Positions 43,444 to 54,721 of a stretch of DNA of 64,000 nucleotides are shown here, one piece after another (within the stretch, counting starts at the first letter, position 1; every line of letters begins with the position of its first letter). The stretch comes from Streptomyces paludis. Its GTDB lineage: Bacteria; Actinomycetota; Actinomycetes; Streptomycetales; Streptomycetaceae. The position numbers and the translations under genes are program-made. Location of the stretch: the NCBI RefSeq assembly GCF_003344965.1, contig NZ_CP031194.1, positions 744,001 through 808,000 of the forward strand, read 5' to 3'. The notes beneath the pieces were generated by a model. That model did no database searches. It saw nothing but the letters and a program-made list of their open reading frames with translations, and had not been told where the DNA came from.

Positions 43444-44799
43444 TCACCCCGCGTCCCCGCGCAGCCGCTCGCGCACCTTGTCGGCCACATCCGCGTAGCG
43501 CGCCTCCGCGCCGTACCGGGTGGGTTCGTAGTAACGGCGGTCCCGCACCGCGTCCGGGGCGTACTGCTGGGCGGCGATCCCGCCGGGCACATCGTGCGGA
43601 TAGACATACCCCTGGGCGTGCCCCAGCTTGGCCGCGCCCTTGTAGTGGCCGTCGCGCAGATGCGGCGGGATCTGTCCGGCCAGCCCTTTCCGTACGTCCT
43701 CCAGCGCCGCCCCGATCGCGGTCGTCGCCGCGTTCGACTTGGGCGCGAGGGCCAGCGCGATGGTCGCGTGGCTGAGGGTCAGCGCGGCCTCCGGGAAGCC
43801 GATCATGGCCACGGCCTGGGCCGCGGCGACCGCGAGCGGCAGGGCGGCGGGGTCGGCGAGGCCGATGTCCTCGCTCGCCGAGATCATCAGCCGCCGGGCG
43901 ATGAACCGGGGGTCCTCGCCCGCGTCGATCATCCGGGCCAGATAGTGCAGCGCGGCGTCCACGTCGGAGCCCCGGATCGACTTGATGAGCGCGCTCGCCA
44001 CGTCGTAGTGCTGGTCGCCGTCGCGGTCGTAGCGCACGGCCGCCCGGTCGACGGTCTCCTCGACGGTGGCCAGGGAGATGTCCGGCTCCCGTTTGTCGAT
44101 CGCGGCGCCGGCCGCCGCCTCCAGCGCGGTCAGCGCGCGGCGCGCGTCACCGCCGGCGATCCGCAGCAGATGCGCCTCGGCGTCGTCGGGCAGCGTGACG
44201 GCGCCGCCGAGCCCGCGCTCCTCCGTGAGCGCCCGGCGCAGCAGGGCGCTCAGGTCGTCGTCGGTGAGCGGCTCCAGCGTCAGCAGCAGAGAGCGGGAGA
44301 GCAGCGGGGAGATGATCGAGAAGTACGGATTCTCGGTGGTGGCGGCGATGAGCGTCACCCAGCGGTTCTCGACCGCGGGCAGCAGGGAGTCCTGCTGGGC
44401 CTTGCTGAAGCGGTGGATCTCGTCGAGGAAGAGGACGGTCTCCTTGCCGAACCCGCCGGAGGCCCGGCGCGCCCCGTCGATGACGGCGCGGACCTCCTTG
44501 ACGCCCGCGGTGATCGCGGACAGCTCGACAAAGCGTTTGTTGGTGGCCTTGGAGACGACATAGGCGAGGGTCGTCTTTCCGGTGCCCGGCGGTCCCCAGA
44601 GGATCACCGACGAGGGCCCGGCGGGGCCGCCGCTGCCCTCCCCGACCAGCCGGCGCAGCGGGGACCCCGGCTTCAGCAGATGCCCCTGCCCGACGACCTC
44701 GTCCAGGACGCGCGGGCGCATCCGGACGGCCAGGGGGCTGCTGGACGGGTCCTTCTCCTGGCGGTCTTCCGCCGCTGCGGTAAAGAGGTCGGGCTCCAC
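43444..44799 (-). CDS. rarA: Replication-associated recombination protein RarA (MgsA)
   Basis: This 451-residue AAA+ ATPase of the clamp-loader group acts at stalled replication forks. Walker A is GPPGTGKTT (about 69-77), Walker B is LFLDEIHRF, and sensor motifs read [17 protein letters not shown] and [12 protein letters not shown]. The C-terminal tetramerisation domain has [15 protein letters not shown] and the [19 protein letters not shown] motif. The GTG at 44797-44799 is the start. It is convergent with the DUF2470 gene, only 18 bases away. Confidence 0.94.
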   Translation of the reverse strand: MEPDLFTAAAEDRQEKDPSSSPLAVRMRPRVLDEVVGQGHLLKPGSPLRRLVGEGSGGPAGPSSVILWGPPGTGKTTLAYVVSKATNKRFVELSAITAGVKEVRAVIDGARRASGGFGKETVLFLDEIHRFSKAQQDSLLPAVENRWVTLIAATTENPYFSIISPLLSRSLLLTLEPLTDDDLSALLRRALTEERGLGGAVTLPDDAEAHLLRIAGGDARRALTALEAAAGAAIDKREPDISLATVEETVDRAAVRYDRDGDQHYDVASALIKSIRGSDVDAALHYLARMIDAGEDPRFIARRLMISASEDIGLADPAALPLAVAAAQAVAMIGFPEAALTLSHATIALALAPKSNAATTAIGAALEDVRKGLAGQIPPHLRDGHYKGAAKLGHAQGYVYPHDVPGGIAAQQYAPDAVRDRRYYEPTRYGAEARYADVADKVRERLRGDAG

Positions 44800-44888
44800 G
44801 CGTGAAGCCTATGCCAGACCACTGACAGCGATCGCCCGGCCGGAAAACGCCCGCACTGCCCGGACCGACCGGACTTTCCGGCTCGCGC

Positions 44889-45524
44889 TCACCCGGTCCA
44901 GAAGTCCCACCAGCGGGTCAGGATGAGCATCCCGATGATGCCGATGTGCAGCGCCGGGAGGAGCCAGGTGAACTCGCCGAGGAAGCCGCGCAGCCAGGAC
45001 GGCGCGGGCAGCACCCCGTTGCGGATGTTGTGGGACGTCACGTACCAGAACATGACGATGGTGCCGACCCAGGCCAGGCAGCACCAGAGGCAGAGCGAGT
45101 TGATGCTGTACAGCGACTGGTACTGGAGCCAGGTGCAGAAGCCGACCCCGAAGAGCGTCCCGGCGTTCAGCCCGAGCCAGAACCAGCCCCGGTAGCGCGC
45201 CCCGGCCAGCAGCCCCATGCCGATGGCGATGACCACGGAGTAGGTGACGAGCCCCAGCATCGGGTTCGGGAAGCCGAAGACGGACGCCTGCTCGCTCTTC
45301 ATGATGTTGCCGCAGGAGACGACCGGGTTCAGGCTGCACCCCGGGGTGAAGCCCGGGTCCTCCAGCAGCTTGAACTTGTCGATGGTGATGACCCATGCCG
45401 CCAGCAGCCCGGCCGCGCCCGTGATGATCAGCAGGAGCGCGAAGGCCCTGCCGCCGCCCACGGTCCCCGGGTCGCCCTCCTCCCTCCGGGAGGAGGAGAC
45501 ATCGTCCACCGCTGCACTCTTCAT
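44889..45524 (-). CDS. VKOR-family disulfide-bond oxidoreductase
   Basis: The 211-residue protein has about five transmembrane helices and the vitamin K epoxide reductase cysteine pattern: a periplasmic-loop pair C63 and C71 ([15 protein letters not shown]) and the active-site CxxC at C145-C148 ([10 protein letters not shown]). VKOR homologues in actinobacteria replace DsbB: they reoxidise a DsbA-like partner using quinone. No thioredoxin-fold partner is fused to it or lies beside it here. The ATG at 45522-45524 gives a short polar cytoplasmic N-terminus. Confidence 0.92.
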   Translation of the reverse strand: MKSAAVDDVSSSRREEGDPGTVGGGRAFALLLIITGAAGLLAAWVITIDKFKLLEDPGFTPGCSLNPVVSCGNIMKSEQASVFGFPNPMLGLVTYSVVIAIGMGLLAGARYRGWFWLGLNAGTLFGVGFCTWLQYQSLYSINSLCLWCCLAWVGTIVMFWYVTSHNIRNGVLPAPSWLRGFLGEFTWLLPALHIGIIGMLILTRWWDFWTG

Positions 45525-45606
45525 ATCGCCGTTCCATCACTGTGGGCCTGTGGGGCAGGCTCATTGTGCCGTACGGGACCCCCGCTCCACCGTTCGCGGC
45601 GGATAA

Positions 45607-45764
45607 GACCGACCGTCACATGGGGGGTGGGTGAAGGAGCGGGGGCTGGTGCGTGCAGCTGCAAGGCGGAGGAGGGAGTGATGGCGGAGCCATCGTGACC
45701 GACGACAACGCCGCAGATGTGCGTGCCGGCCCCCGTGACGCCGCCCCCCATGTGACGGTCGGTC
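45607..45764. repeat. MITE-like palindromic element with 21-base terminal inverted repeats
   Basis: The ends are perfect 21-base inverted repeats (45607-45627 and 45744-45764, starting GACCGACCGTCACATGG). Both flanks carry TAA (45604-45606 and 45765-45767), as a target duplication would. Inside, CGGGGGCTGG (45640-45649) pairs with CCGGCCCCCG (45726-45735), and a GATGGC-GGA-GCCATC hairpin (45680-45694) sits at the exact centre. The whole 158 bases can fold into one extended stem. No transposase is encoded. A non-autonomous mobile element or a structured RNA are the two readings. Confidence 0.6.
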
Positions 45765-45773
45765 TAATGGAGA

Positions 45774-45805
45774 GCGGGCCCGGACCACCCTCGGTCCGGG
45801 CCCGC
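45774..45805 (-). terminator. hisS terminator hairpin
   Basis: A 13-base perfect stem (GCGGGCCCGGACC at 45774-45786 with its complement at 45793-45805) lies 15 bases after the hisS stop. Confidence 0.8.
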
Positions 45806-45819
45806 CACCGCACAGGCTC

Positions 45820-47082
45820 TCAGCCGAGCAGGCGTGTCAGCTCCGTCACCAGGGCGTCGAGCGCGACCGGGGTCTGTTCGCCGGTCTCCATGTCCTTGAG
45901 CTGCGCCACGCCCTCGGCGAGGTCGCGCTCGCCGGCCACGACCGTGTACCGGGCGCCGGACCTGTTGGCGTTCTTCATGGCGCCCTTCAGGCCCTTCCCG
46001 CCGTACGAGAAGTCGGCGGCGACGCCGGCCCGGCGCAGCTCCGTGACCACGCCGAACAGGGCGCGCCTGGCCTCCTCGCCCAGCGGTACGGCGAAGACGC
46101 TGGTCGCGCTCGGCACCTCCAGGGTGATGCCCTCGGCCTCCAGCGCCAGCACCGTACGGTCCACGCCCAGCGCCCAGCCGACCGACGGGAGCGCCGGGCC
46201 GCCGATCATCTCGGACAGCCCGTCGTACCGGCCGCCGCCGCCCACCGCGGACTGCGAGCCGAGCCCGTCGTGGACGAACTCGAAGGTGGTGCGCGTGTAG
46301 TAGTCGAGGCCGCGCACGAGCTTCTCGTCGTCCTCGTACGCCACACCCGCGGCCGTCAGCAGGTCCCTGACCTCCTCGTGGTACGCCTTGCACGCGTCGC
46401 ACAGGTAGTCGCGCAGCAGCGGCGCGCCGGTGAGCTGCCTGCGCACGTCGGGGCGCTTGTCGTCGAGGACGCGCAGCGGGTTCAGCTCGATCCGGCGGCG
46501 GGTCTCCTCGTCCAGGTCGAGACCGCGCAGGAAGCCCTGGAGCGCGTCGCGGTAGACGGGCCGGCACTCCTTGTCGCCCAGCGAGTTGAGCAGGATACGG
46601 AACTGCCGCAGCCCCAGGGAGCGGTACGCCTGGTCGGCCAGGATGATCAGCTCGGCGTCGAGCGCGGGGTCCTCCGCGCCGATCGCCTCGGCGCCGACCT
46701 GCGAGAAGTGGCGGTAGCGGCCCTTCTGGGGGCGCTCGTAGCGGTAGTACGAGCCGGAGTACCAGAGCTTGACGGGCAGGTTCCCCGCCTTGTGCAGATT
46801 GGCCTCCAGCGCGGCGCGCAGCACGGAGGCGGTGCCCTCGGGGCGCAGCGCGAGCCGGTCGCCGCCCTTGGTCTCGAAGGCGTACATCTCCTTGGAGACG
46901 ATGTCGGTGGACTCGCCGACGCCGCGCGAGAACAGTTCGACGTTCTCGAAGCCGGGCGTCTCGATGTAGCCGTAGCCGGAGTTGCGCAGGGGCGCGGAGA
47001 TCGCCTCCCGTACCGCGAGGAAGGTCGCGGAGACGGGCGGGAGCAGATCGTAGGTGCCCTTGGGGGCCTGGAAGGTGCTCAT
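45820..47082 (-). CDS. hisS: Histidyl-tRNA synthetase
   Basis: This 420-residue class II synthetase has [11 protein letters not shown] at the N-terminus, motif 2 around [20 protein letters not shown], the histidine-binding [19 protein letters not shown] and the GGGGRYDGL loop. The anticodon-binding domain starts at about residue 330. The ATG at 47080-47082 is the correct start; a long frame upstream runs into the hydrolase gene and is not coding for HisS. It follows that hydrolase by 14 bases. Confidence 0.96.
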   Translation of the reverse strand: MSTFQAPKGTYDLLPPVSATFLAVREAISAPLRNSGYGYIETPGFENVELFSRGVGESTDIVSKEMYAFETKGGDRLALRPEGTASVLRAALEANLHKAGNLPVKLWYSGSYYRYERPQKGRYRHFSQVGAEAIGAEDPALDAELIILADQAYRSLGLRQFRILLNSLGDKECRPVYRDALQGFLRGLDLDEETRRRIELNPLRVLDDKRPDVRRQLTGAPLLRDYLCDACKAYHEEVRDLLTAAGVAYEDDEKLVRGLDYYTRTTFEFVHDGLGSQSAVGGGGRYDGLSEMIGGPALPSVGWALGVDRTVLALEAEGITLEVPSATSVFAVPLGEEARRALFGVVTELRRAGVAADFSYGGKGLKGAMKNANRSGARYTVVAGERDLAEGVAQLKDMETGEQTPVALDALVTELTRLLG

Positions 47083-47096
47083 GGGGATCGGTGTGT

Positions 47097-47819
47097 TCAC
47101 ATTCCTCGTCGCGGAGCGGCGCTCTGGCCGCTTCCATAGCCGGTGGCCACCTCGCGCAGATACGGGTTGGTGGCGCGCTCCCGGCCGATGGTGGTCTGGG
47201 GGCCGTGGCCGGAGAGCACCACGGTCGAGTCGTCGAGCGGCAGGCACACACGGCCCAGCGACTCGAGCAGCTCGGCGGGGTCCCCACCCGGCAGATCGGT
47301 GCGTCCGACGGAGCCGGCGAACAGCAGGTCGCCCGAGAAGAGCAGCGGCGGCACATCGCCGCCGCCGGCGGACTCGGGCGTCCCGAAGGTCACCGACCCC
47401 TTCGTATGGCCGGGCGCGTGCGCGACGGTCAGCTCCAGCCCCGCCAGCGCCAGCGCGGCGCCGTCGGTCAGCTCGTGGACGTCGGACGGCTCCCCCACGG
47501 TCAGCTCGCCCATCAGCGGCATCCCGAGCGAGCGGCCGAGGGCCTTCTCGGGGTCGCTCATCATGTAGCGGTCGGCGGGGTGGATCCACGCGGGTACGTC
47601 GTGGGCTCCGCAGACCGGGACGACCGAGGCGACATGGTCGATGTGGCCGTGGGTGAGCAGCACGGCGACGGGCTTGAGCCGGTACTTCCTGACCGCGTCC
47701 TCGACTCCCCGCGCGGCCTGGTGGCCCGGGTCGATGATCACGCACTCCTCGCCGGCGGCGGGGGCGACCAGATAGCAATTGGTGCCCCAGGCCCCGGCGG
47801 GAAACCCGGCAATGAGCAC
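47097..47819 (-). CDS. Metallo-beta-lactamase-fold hydrolase (glyoxalase II-like)
   Basis: The 240-residue protein has the zinc-binding HxHxDH motif (H57-G-H59-I-D61-H62) after strand VAVLLT, plus [26 protein letters not shown] and the final [12 protein letters not shown]. That is the hydroxyacylglutathione-hydrolase-like group; actinobacteria lack glutathione, so the substrate could be a mycothiol thioester or something else. The GTG at 47817-47819 has AAGGA five bases upstream. It is co-directional with hisS, 14 bases ahead of it. Confidence 0.88.
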   Translation of the reverse strand: MLIAGFPAGAWGTNCYLVAPAAGEECVIIDPGHQAARGVEDAVRKYRLKPVAVLLTHGHIDHVASVVPVCGAHDVPAWIHPADRYMMSDPEKALGRSLGMPLMGELTVGEPSDVHELTDGAALALAGLELTVAHAPGHTKGSVTFGTPESAGGGDVPPLLFSGDLLFAGSVGRTDLPGGDPAELLESLGRVCLPLDDSTVVLSGHGPQTTIGRERATNPYLREVATGYGSGQSAAPRRGM

Positions 47820-48049
47820 GATCGTCCTTATATGTCGTCGGGCGGGGTGGCCGGCCGGTGGCGGCCGGGTCGGCAAGGCGGCCGTTCGCAGGGTACCGGC
47901 GCTGCTCATTCCACAGCCAATCCATATACCGTACGGGGCTGGAGCCTTTCGGTGCCGGGGCGCGCGAGGCCGGCATGATCCAAACGGAGGGCCCCGGGTG
48001 CCTGTCTGGTCGGGCGGCACCGATCACACGACATCGAGGAGAAGACCCG

Positions 48050-48838
48050 GTGGTCAACAGCGATCAGCGGCGGCGGCAGCTCGCCCGGGAAAAGTTCGAG
48101 CGGCAGCAGTTGCGCCGGACCGAGGCACGCAAGCGTGCGAAGGTCCGCAACTCGGTCATCGCGGCCGCGCTGGCCGTGGTGGTGATCGGCGGGGCGGGCG
48201 CGTACGCGGCGGTGAAGTCGTCCGGCGACGACAAGAAGAGCGACAAGGCCGCGGAGGCCGAGGCGTCGCCGTCGCCCTCGGAGAGCGAGAGCGCCGAGCC
48301 CGAGCCGAAGATGACGATCGACAAGTCGGCGAAGTACACGTTCACGCTCAAGACGGACCAGGGCACCTTCGCGATCGCCATGGACGCCAAGAAGACACCG
48401 CACACGGTGAACTCCTTCAAGGCGCTCGCGGACAAGGGGTACTTCGACAAGACGAAGTGCCACCGGCTGACCACGGAGGGGATCTTCGTCCTCCAGTGCG
48501 GCGACCCGCAGGGCGACGGCACCGGCGGTCCGGGCTACACCATCGAGGACGAGAATCTGGCGTCCCTCGGCAAGGCGGGCGCGGACGGCACCGTCACGTA
48601 TCCCGCGGGCACGGTGGCGATGGCCAATACCGGCCAGCCGCACAGCGGTGGCAGCCAGTTCTTCCTGGTCTACAAGGACACCAAGCTGGCCCCCAGCTAC
48701 ACGCCCTTCGGGACGCTCGACGAGGCCGGTCTGAAGTCCGTGGAAGCCGTGGGGAAGGCCGGGGTCGAGGGCGGCGGGGGCGACGGTGCGCCCAAGAAGG
48801 CGGTCACCGTGGAGAAGGGCACGGTCGACAAGGCGTGA
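48050..48838 (+). CDS. Membrane-anchored cyclophilin-type peptidyl-prolyl isomerase
   Basis: The 262-residue protein has a basic cytoplasmic N-terminus, one transmembrane helix (about 35-55, [20 protein letters not shown]) and an acidic Ser/Pro linker. An extracellular cyclophilin domain follows (about 95-255) with [37 protein letters not shown] and [19 protein letters not shown]. Some canonical active-site residues are replaced or shifted, as is common in secreted actinobacterial cyclophilins. The GTG at 48050 has GAGGAGAA upstream. It is divergent from the hydrolase gene and probably helps fold exported proteins. Confidence 0.88.
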   Translation: MVNSDQRRRQLAREKFERQQLRRTEARKRAKVRNSVIAAALAVVVIGGAGAYAAVKSSGDDKKSDKAAEAEASPSPSESESAEPEPKMTIDKSAKYTFTLKTDQGTFAIAMDAKKTPHTVNSFKALADKGYFDKTKCHRLTTEGIFVLQCGDPQGDGTGGPGYTIEDENLASLGKAGADGTVTYPAGTVAMANTGQPHSGGSQFFLVYKDTKLAPSYTPFGTLDEAGLKSVEAVGKAGVEGGGGDGAPKKAVTVEKGTVDKA

Positions 48839-48906
48839 CCCCGTGAATTTCGGCCGCGCTGAGTGCGGACAGCCGGGCGGCCGGTCGCCTAGATTGGCCT
48901 GGTGCA

Positions 48907-48925
48907 GGGCGGGCGCGGCCCGCCC
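48907..48925 (+). terminator. Possible hairpin after the cyclophilin gene
   Basis: An eight-base stem (GGGCGGGC with GCCCGCCC, loop GCG) lies in the 150 bases between the cyclophilin and DUF349 genes. It could equally be part of the DUF349 leader. Confidence 0.35.
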
Positions 48926-48988
48926 CAGGAAACTGTGGATGATGCCCGGGGGCCATTCCCCTCGCGGGTATCAGGTGGAGGAGGCGCT

Positions 48989-50218
48989 GTGAGCAGCGAC
49001 CCGTGGGGCCGTGTCGATGAGACGGGCACCGTGTACGTGCGGACGGCCGAGGGCGAGCAGGTCGTCGGATCGTGGCAGGCAGGCTCTCCGGAAGAGGCTC
49101 TGGCCTATTTCGAGCGCAAGTACGAGGGCCTGGTTGTCGAGATCGGCCTCCTCGAACGGCGGGTGAAGACCACCGACCTGTCCGCGAAGGACGCGACGGT
49201 GGCCATCGACCACCTGCGCGGTCAGGTGGACGAGCACCACGCCGTGGGCGATCTGGAGGCGTTGCGCAAGCGGCTCGACGCGCTGGTCGCCACGGTCGAT
49301 TCGCGCCGTGAGGAGCGCAAGGCGCAGCGGGCGAAGCAGACCGACGAGGCGCGTAGTGCCAAGGAGGCGCTGGTCGTCGAGGCGGAGGAGCTGGCCGCGA
49401 GCGACCAGTGGCGGTCGGCCGGCGAGCGGCTGCGGGCTCTGGTGGACACCTGGAAGGGCCTGCCGAGGCTGGACCGGAAGTCCGACGACGAGCTGTGGCA
49501 CCGCTTCTCGCACGCGCGCTCCGCGTTCTCCAAGCGCCGCAAGGCCCACTTCGCGGCGCTCGACGCGCAGCGGGAGGAGGCCCGTAAGGCCAAGGAGAAG
49601 CTGGTCGCGGAGGCCGAGTCGCTGTCGGGCTCCACCGACTGGGGCGGTACGGCGGCCCGTTACCGCGAGCTGATGACGGACTGGAAGGCGGCGGGCCGCG
49701 CTCAGCGCGAGGCCGAGGACGAGCTGTGGAACCGCTTCCGCGGTGCCCAGGACGTCTTCTTCGCGGCGCGCGGTGAGGTGTTCGCCGAGCGGGACGCCGA
49801 GCAGACCGAGAACCTCAAGCTCAAGGAGGAGCTGGCGGCCGAGGCCGAGCGGCTGGTGCCGGTCACGGACCTCAAGGCGGCCAGGGCGGCCTTCCGTGCC
49901 CTCAACGAGCGCTGGGAGGCCATCGGTCATGTGCCGCGGGACGCCCGGCCGCGGGTCGAGGGCCGGATGCAGGCGGTCGAGCGGGCTCTTCAGGAGTCCG
50001 AGGAGACCGAGTGGCGCCGTACCAACCCGGAGGCGCTGGCGCGTGCCGCCGGGCTGACGGGCCAGCTCCAGACCGCCGTGGACAAGCTGCGCGGGCAGAT
50101 CGACACGGCGCGCGCGGCGGGCAACAACTCCCGGGCGGACAAGCTCGCGCGGGAGCTGGAGGGCCGTCAGGCGCTGCTGGACCAGGCGCTGAAGGGCCTC
50201 CACGAGTTCGGCGGCTGA
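48989..50218 (+). CDS. DUF349 repeat protein
   Basis: This 409-residue acidic/basic helical protein contains about three DUF349 repeats. Each has a W-x-x-A/L-G or WKGLPRLDRKSDDELWHRF-type block (near 160, 230 and 310) with alternating coiled-coil stretches rich in Lys, Glu, Arg and Ala. The GTG at 48989 has GGAGGAGG upstream. Members of the family are conserved in actinobacteria without a well-defined role. It is convergent with relA and separated from it by a 20-base-stem terminator. Confidence 0.85.
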   Translation: MSSDPWGRVDETGTVYVRTAEGEQVVGSWQAGSPEEALAYFERKYEGLVVEIGLLERRVKTTDLSAKDATVAIDHLRGQVDEHHAVGDLEALRKRLDALVATVDSRREERKAQRAKQTDEARSAKEALVVEAEELAASDQWRSAGERLRALVDTWKGLPRLDRKSDDELWHRFSHARSAFSKRRKAHFAALDAQREEARKAKEKLVAEAESLSGSTDWGGTAARYRELMTDWKAAGRAQREAEDELWNRFRGAQDVFFAARGEVFAERDAEQTENLKLKEELAAEAERLVPVTDLKAARAAFRALNERWEAIGHVPRDARPRVEGRMQAVERALQESEETEWRRTNPEALARAAGLTGQLQTAVDKLRGQIDTARAAGNNSRADKLARELEGRQALLDQALKGLHEFGG

Positions 50219-50235
50219 TCCGGGCGTCGTTCTTC

Positions 50236-50283
50236 ATGACGGAGGGGCTCCCCGTGCTTCGGTACGGGGAGCCCCTCCGTCAT
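50236..50283. terminator. Strong bidirectional terminator between DUF349 gene and relA
   Basis: A 20-base perfect stem (50236-50255 with 50264-50283) and an eight-base loop sit between two convergent genes. Confidence 0.9.
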
Positions 50284-50303
50284 GTGCGGCCGTCACCGCG
50301 CGG

Positions 50304-52859
<2,556 letters not shown>

Positions 52860-52966
52860 GGGCGCTCCTCGTGCGGATCCAGGTCCCCCGGTCAGGCCCG
52901 GAGGTTCCCATGGTATCGACCTCAGGTGTCCCTCTCGTCCCGGGGACGTAGGCCTTGCGTAACGCG

Positions 52967-53000
52967 GGACGGGCACCCGGTTGTTCCCGGGTGCCCGTCC
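52967..53000 (-). terminator. apt terminator hairpin
   Basis: A 14-base perfect stem (52967-52980 with 52987-53000) lies between the apt stop and the relA start. Confidence 0.82.
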
Positions 53001-53029
53001 TTGTCTGCCGTAATCCGCCGAAGCGCTGC

Positions 53030-53575
53030 TCAGAGCGTGATCAGGGCCTCCAGCGGAGCCCCGTCGAGCACGGGCTCCAGCCGGGCGCGACCGCCCAGGA
53101 AACCCAGCTCCATGAGGACCGCCACACCCACGACCCGGGCACCGGCGCGCCGCACCAGCTCCAGGGACGCCTCGGCGGTGCCGCCGGTGGCCAGGACGTC
53201 GTCGATGACGAGGACCCGGTCGCCGCTGTCGAGGTCCTCGGCGTGGATCTCGATCTCGGCGGAGCCGTACTCCAGGTCGTACGACTGCGCGAGCGTGGCT
53301 CCGGGGAGCTTGCCCGCCTTCCGTACGGGGATGAATCCGACGCCCGCCCGGACCGCGACGGGGGCGGCCAGGATGAAGCCCCGGGCCTCCAGTCCGACGA
53401 TCTTGGTCGCGCCGTAACGGGCGCAGAGTTCCGCGAGCGCGTCGGTCAGCGCGGTGAACGCCTTCGGGTCCGCGAGCAGCGGGGTGATGTCCTTGAACAC
53501 CACACCCGGCTTGGGATAGTCCGCGACATCACGGATGCGGCTGAGCAGCAGCTCCCGTGTGCTGGTGTCGGTCAT
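53030..53575 (-). CDS. apt: Adenine phosphoribosyltransferase
   Basis: The 181-residue salvage enzyme makes AMP from adenine and PRPP. The PRPP motif is [16 protein letters not shown] (about 120-135). Family motifs [16 protein letters not shown] and [14 protein letters not shown] are present. The start overlaps the secF stop by four bases. The secDF-apt-relA order is widely conserved in Gram-positive bacteria. Confidence 0.95.
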   Translation of the reverse strand: MTDTSTRELLLSRIRDVADYPKPGVVFKDITPLLADPKAFTALTDALAELCARYGATKIVGLEARGFILAAPVAVRAGVGFIPVRKAGKLPGATLAQSYDLEYGSAEIEIHAEDLDSGDRVLVIDDVLATGGTAEASLELVRRAGARVVGVAVLMELGFLGGRARLEPVLDGAPLEALITL

Positions 53576-54720
53576 CGACGCCCCCCCGGTCCCGAGGGAC
53601 GGCCGCGGCCGCCCCGGGGGCGCTGGCCCGCCGAGGCACCGGCTCCGGCGGGAGCGGGCGTGCCCGGCTCCGTACCGTCGCCGCCGTCCTCGTAACCGCC
53701 GTCGCCGCCGTCGGCGTCGTCCGCGGAGCCGTCCGCGGGCTCACCCTTGGCAGCGGCGGCGGCGCGCTTGGCGAGCACGCGCTTCTTCAGGGCCTTTATC
53801 TGCGGGTCGCGTTCCTTGAGGTCGGCGACGAGCGGGGTGGCGATGAAGATCGAGGAGTACGCGCCGGCCGCGAGGCCGACGAAGAGCGACAGCGAGATGT
53901 CGTTCAGCATGCCGGCGCCGAGGAAGCCGCCGCCGATGAAGAGCAGACCGCCGACCGGGAGCAGCGCGACCACGGTGGTGTTGATGGAGCGCACCAGCGT
54001 GCTGTTGATCGACCGGTTGGCGACCTCGCTGTAGGTCCAGCGGGACTGCTTGGTGATCTTCTCGGACCCCTCCTTGAGACTGTCGAAGACGACGACGGTG
54101 TCGTAGAGGGAGTAACCGAGGATGGTGAGCAGACCGATCACCGTACCGGGGGTGACCTCGAAGCCCACCAGGGCGTAGACCCCGACGGTGATCGTGAGGT
54201 CGTGGATCAGGGCGATCAGGGCCGCGACCGCCATGCGCCATTCGAAGGCGATCGCCAGATAGATCACCACCAGGACCATGAAGATCGCGAGACCGTTCCA
54301 CGCCTTGTTGGCGATGGTCTCGCCCCAGCTGGGCCCGACGAGATCGGCGGCGATCTTGTTCTCGTCGACGTTCAGGTCCTTGGCGAGCTGGGTCTTCACC
54401 TTGGCCGACTGCGCGGTGTCCAGTTCGGTGACCTGGATGCGCATGGTCCCGTTGCCGAGCTTCTGCACGATGGCGTCGTGCCCCGACGCCCGCTCGGCGT
54501 CTTCCTGGACCTGGGAGATGGAGGCTTCCGTCTTCGGGATGGTGAAGACGGCACCGCCCTTGAACTCGATACCCATGTTGAGCCCGCGCACCGCCACGGC
54601 GACGATGGCCGTGATGGTGATCAGGATCGAGATGGCGTACCAGAACATGCGCTTCCCGATGAAGTCGTATCCGACCTCACCGCGGTAGAGCCGGGCGCCG
54701 AGATCGCCGAGCTTCGACAT
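53572..54720 (-). CDS. secF: Protein translocase subunit SecF
   Basis: The 382-residue membrane protein partners SecD and uses the proton gradient to pull exported proteins across. It shows six transmembrane helices. The N-terminal periplasmic loop starts with GIEFKGGAVFTI, and the conserved TVIGLLTILGYSLYDTVVVFDSLKE helix region is clear. A disordered Gly/Asp/Arg-rich tail of about 70 residues follows RVLAKRAAAAAKG. The gene starts one base after the secD stop. Confidence 0.95.
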   Translation of the reverse strand: MSKLGDLGARLYRGEVGYDFIGKRMFWYAISILITITAIVAVAVRGLNMGIEFKGGAVFTIPKTEASISQVQEDAERASGHDAIVQKLGNGTMRIQVTELDTAQSAKVKTQLAKDLNVDENKIAADLVGPSWGETIANKAWNGLAIFMVLVVIYLAIAFEWRMAVAALIALIHDLTITVGVYALVGFEVTPGTVIGLLTILGYSLYDTVVVFDSLKEGSEKITKQSRWTYSEVANRSINSTLVRSINTTVVALLPVGGLLFIGGGFLGAGMLNDISLSLFVGLAAGAYSSIFIATPLVADLKERDPQIKALKKRVLAKRAAAAAKGEPADGSADDADGGDGGYEDGGDGTEPGTPAPAGAGASAGQRPRGGRGRPSGPGGRR

Positions 54721-54721
54721 C

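Noticed and set aside
45521-45751. Short minus-strand frame overlapping the palindromic element
   Set aside because: It has no domain or ribosome binding site and runs across the terminal inverted repeats.
47083-48057. Apparent 745-residue HisS with a long N-terminal fusion
   Set aside because: The upstream part is an out-of-phase reading of the metallo-hydrolase gene; HisS starts at [14 protein letters not shown].
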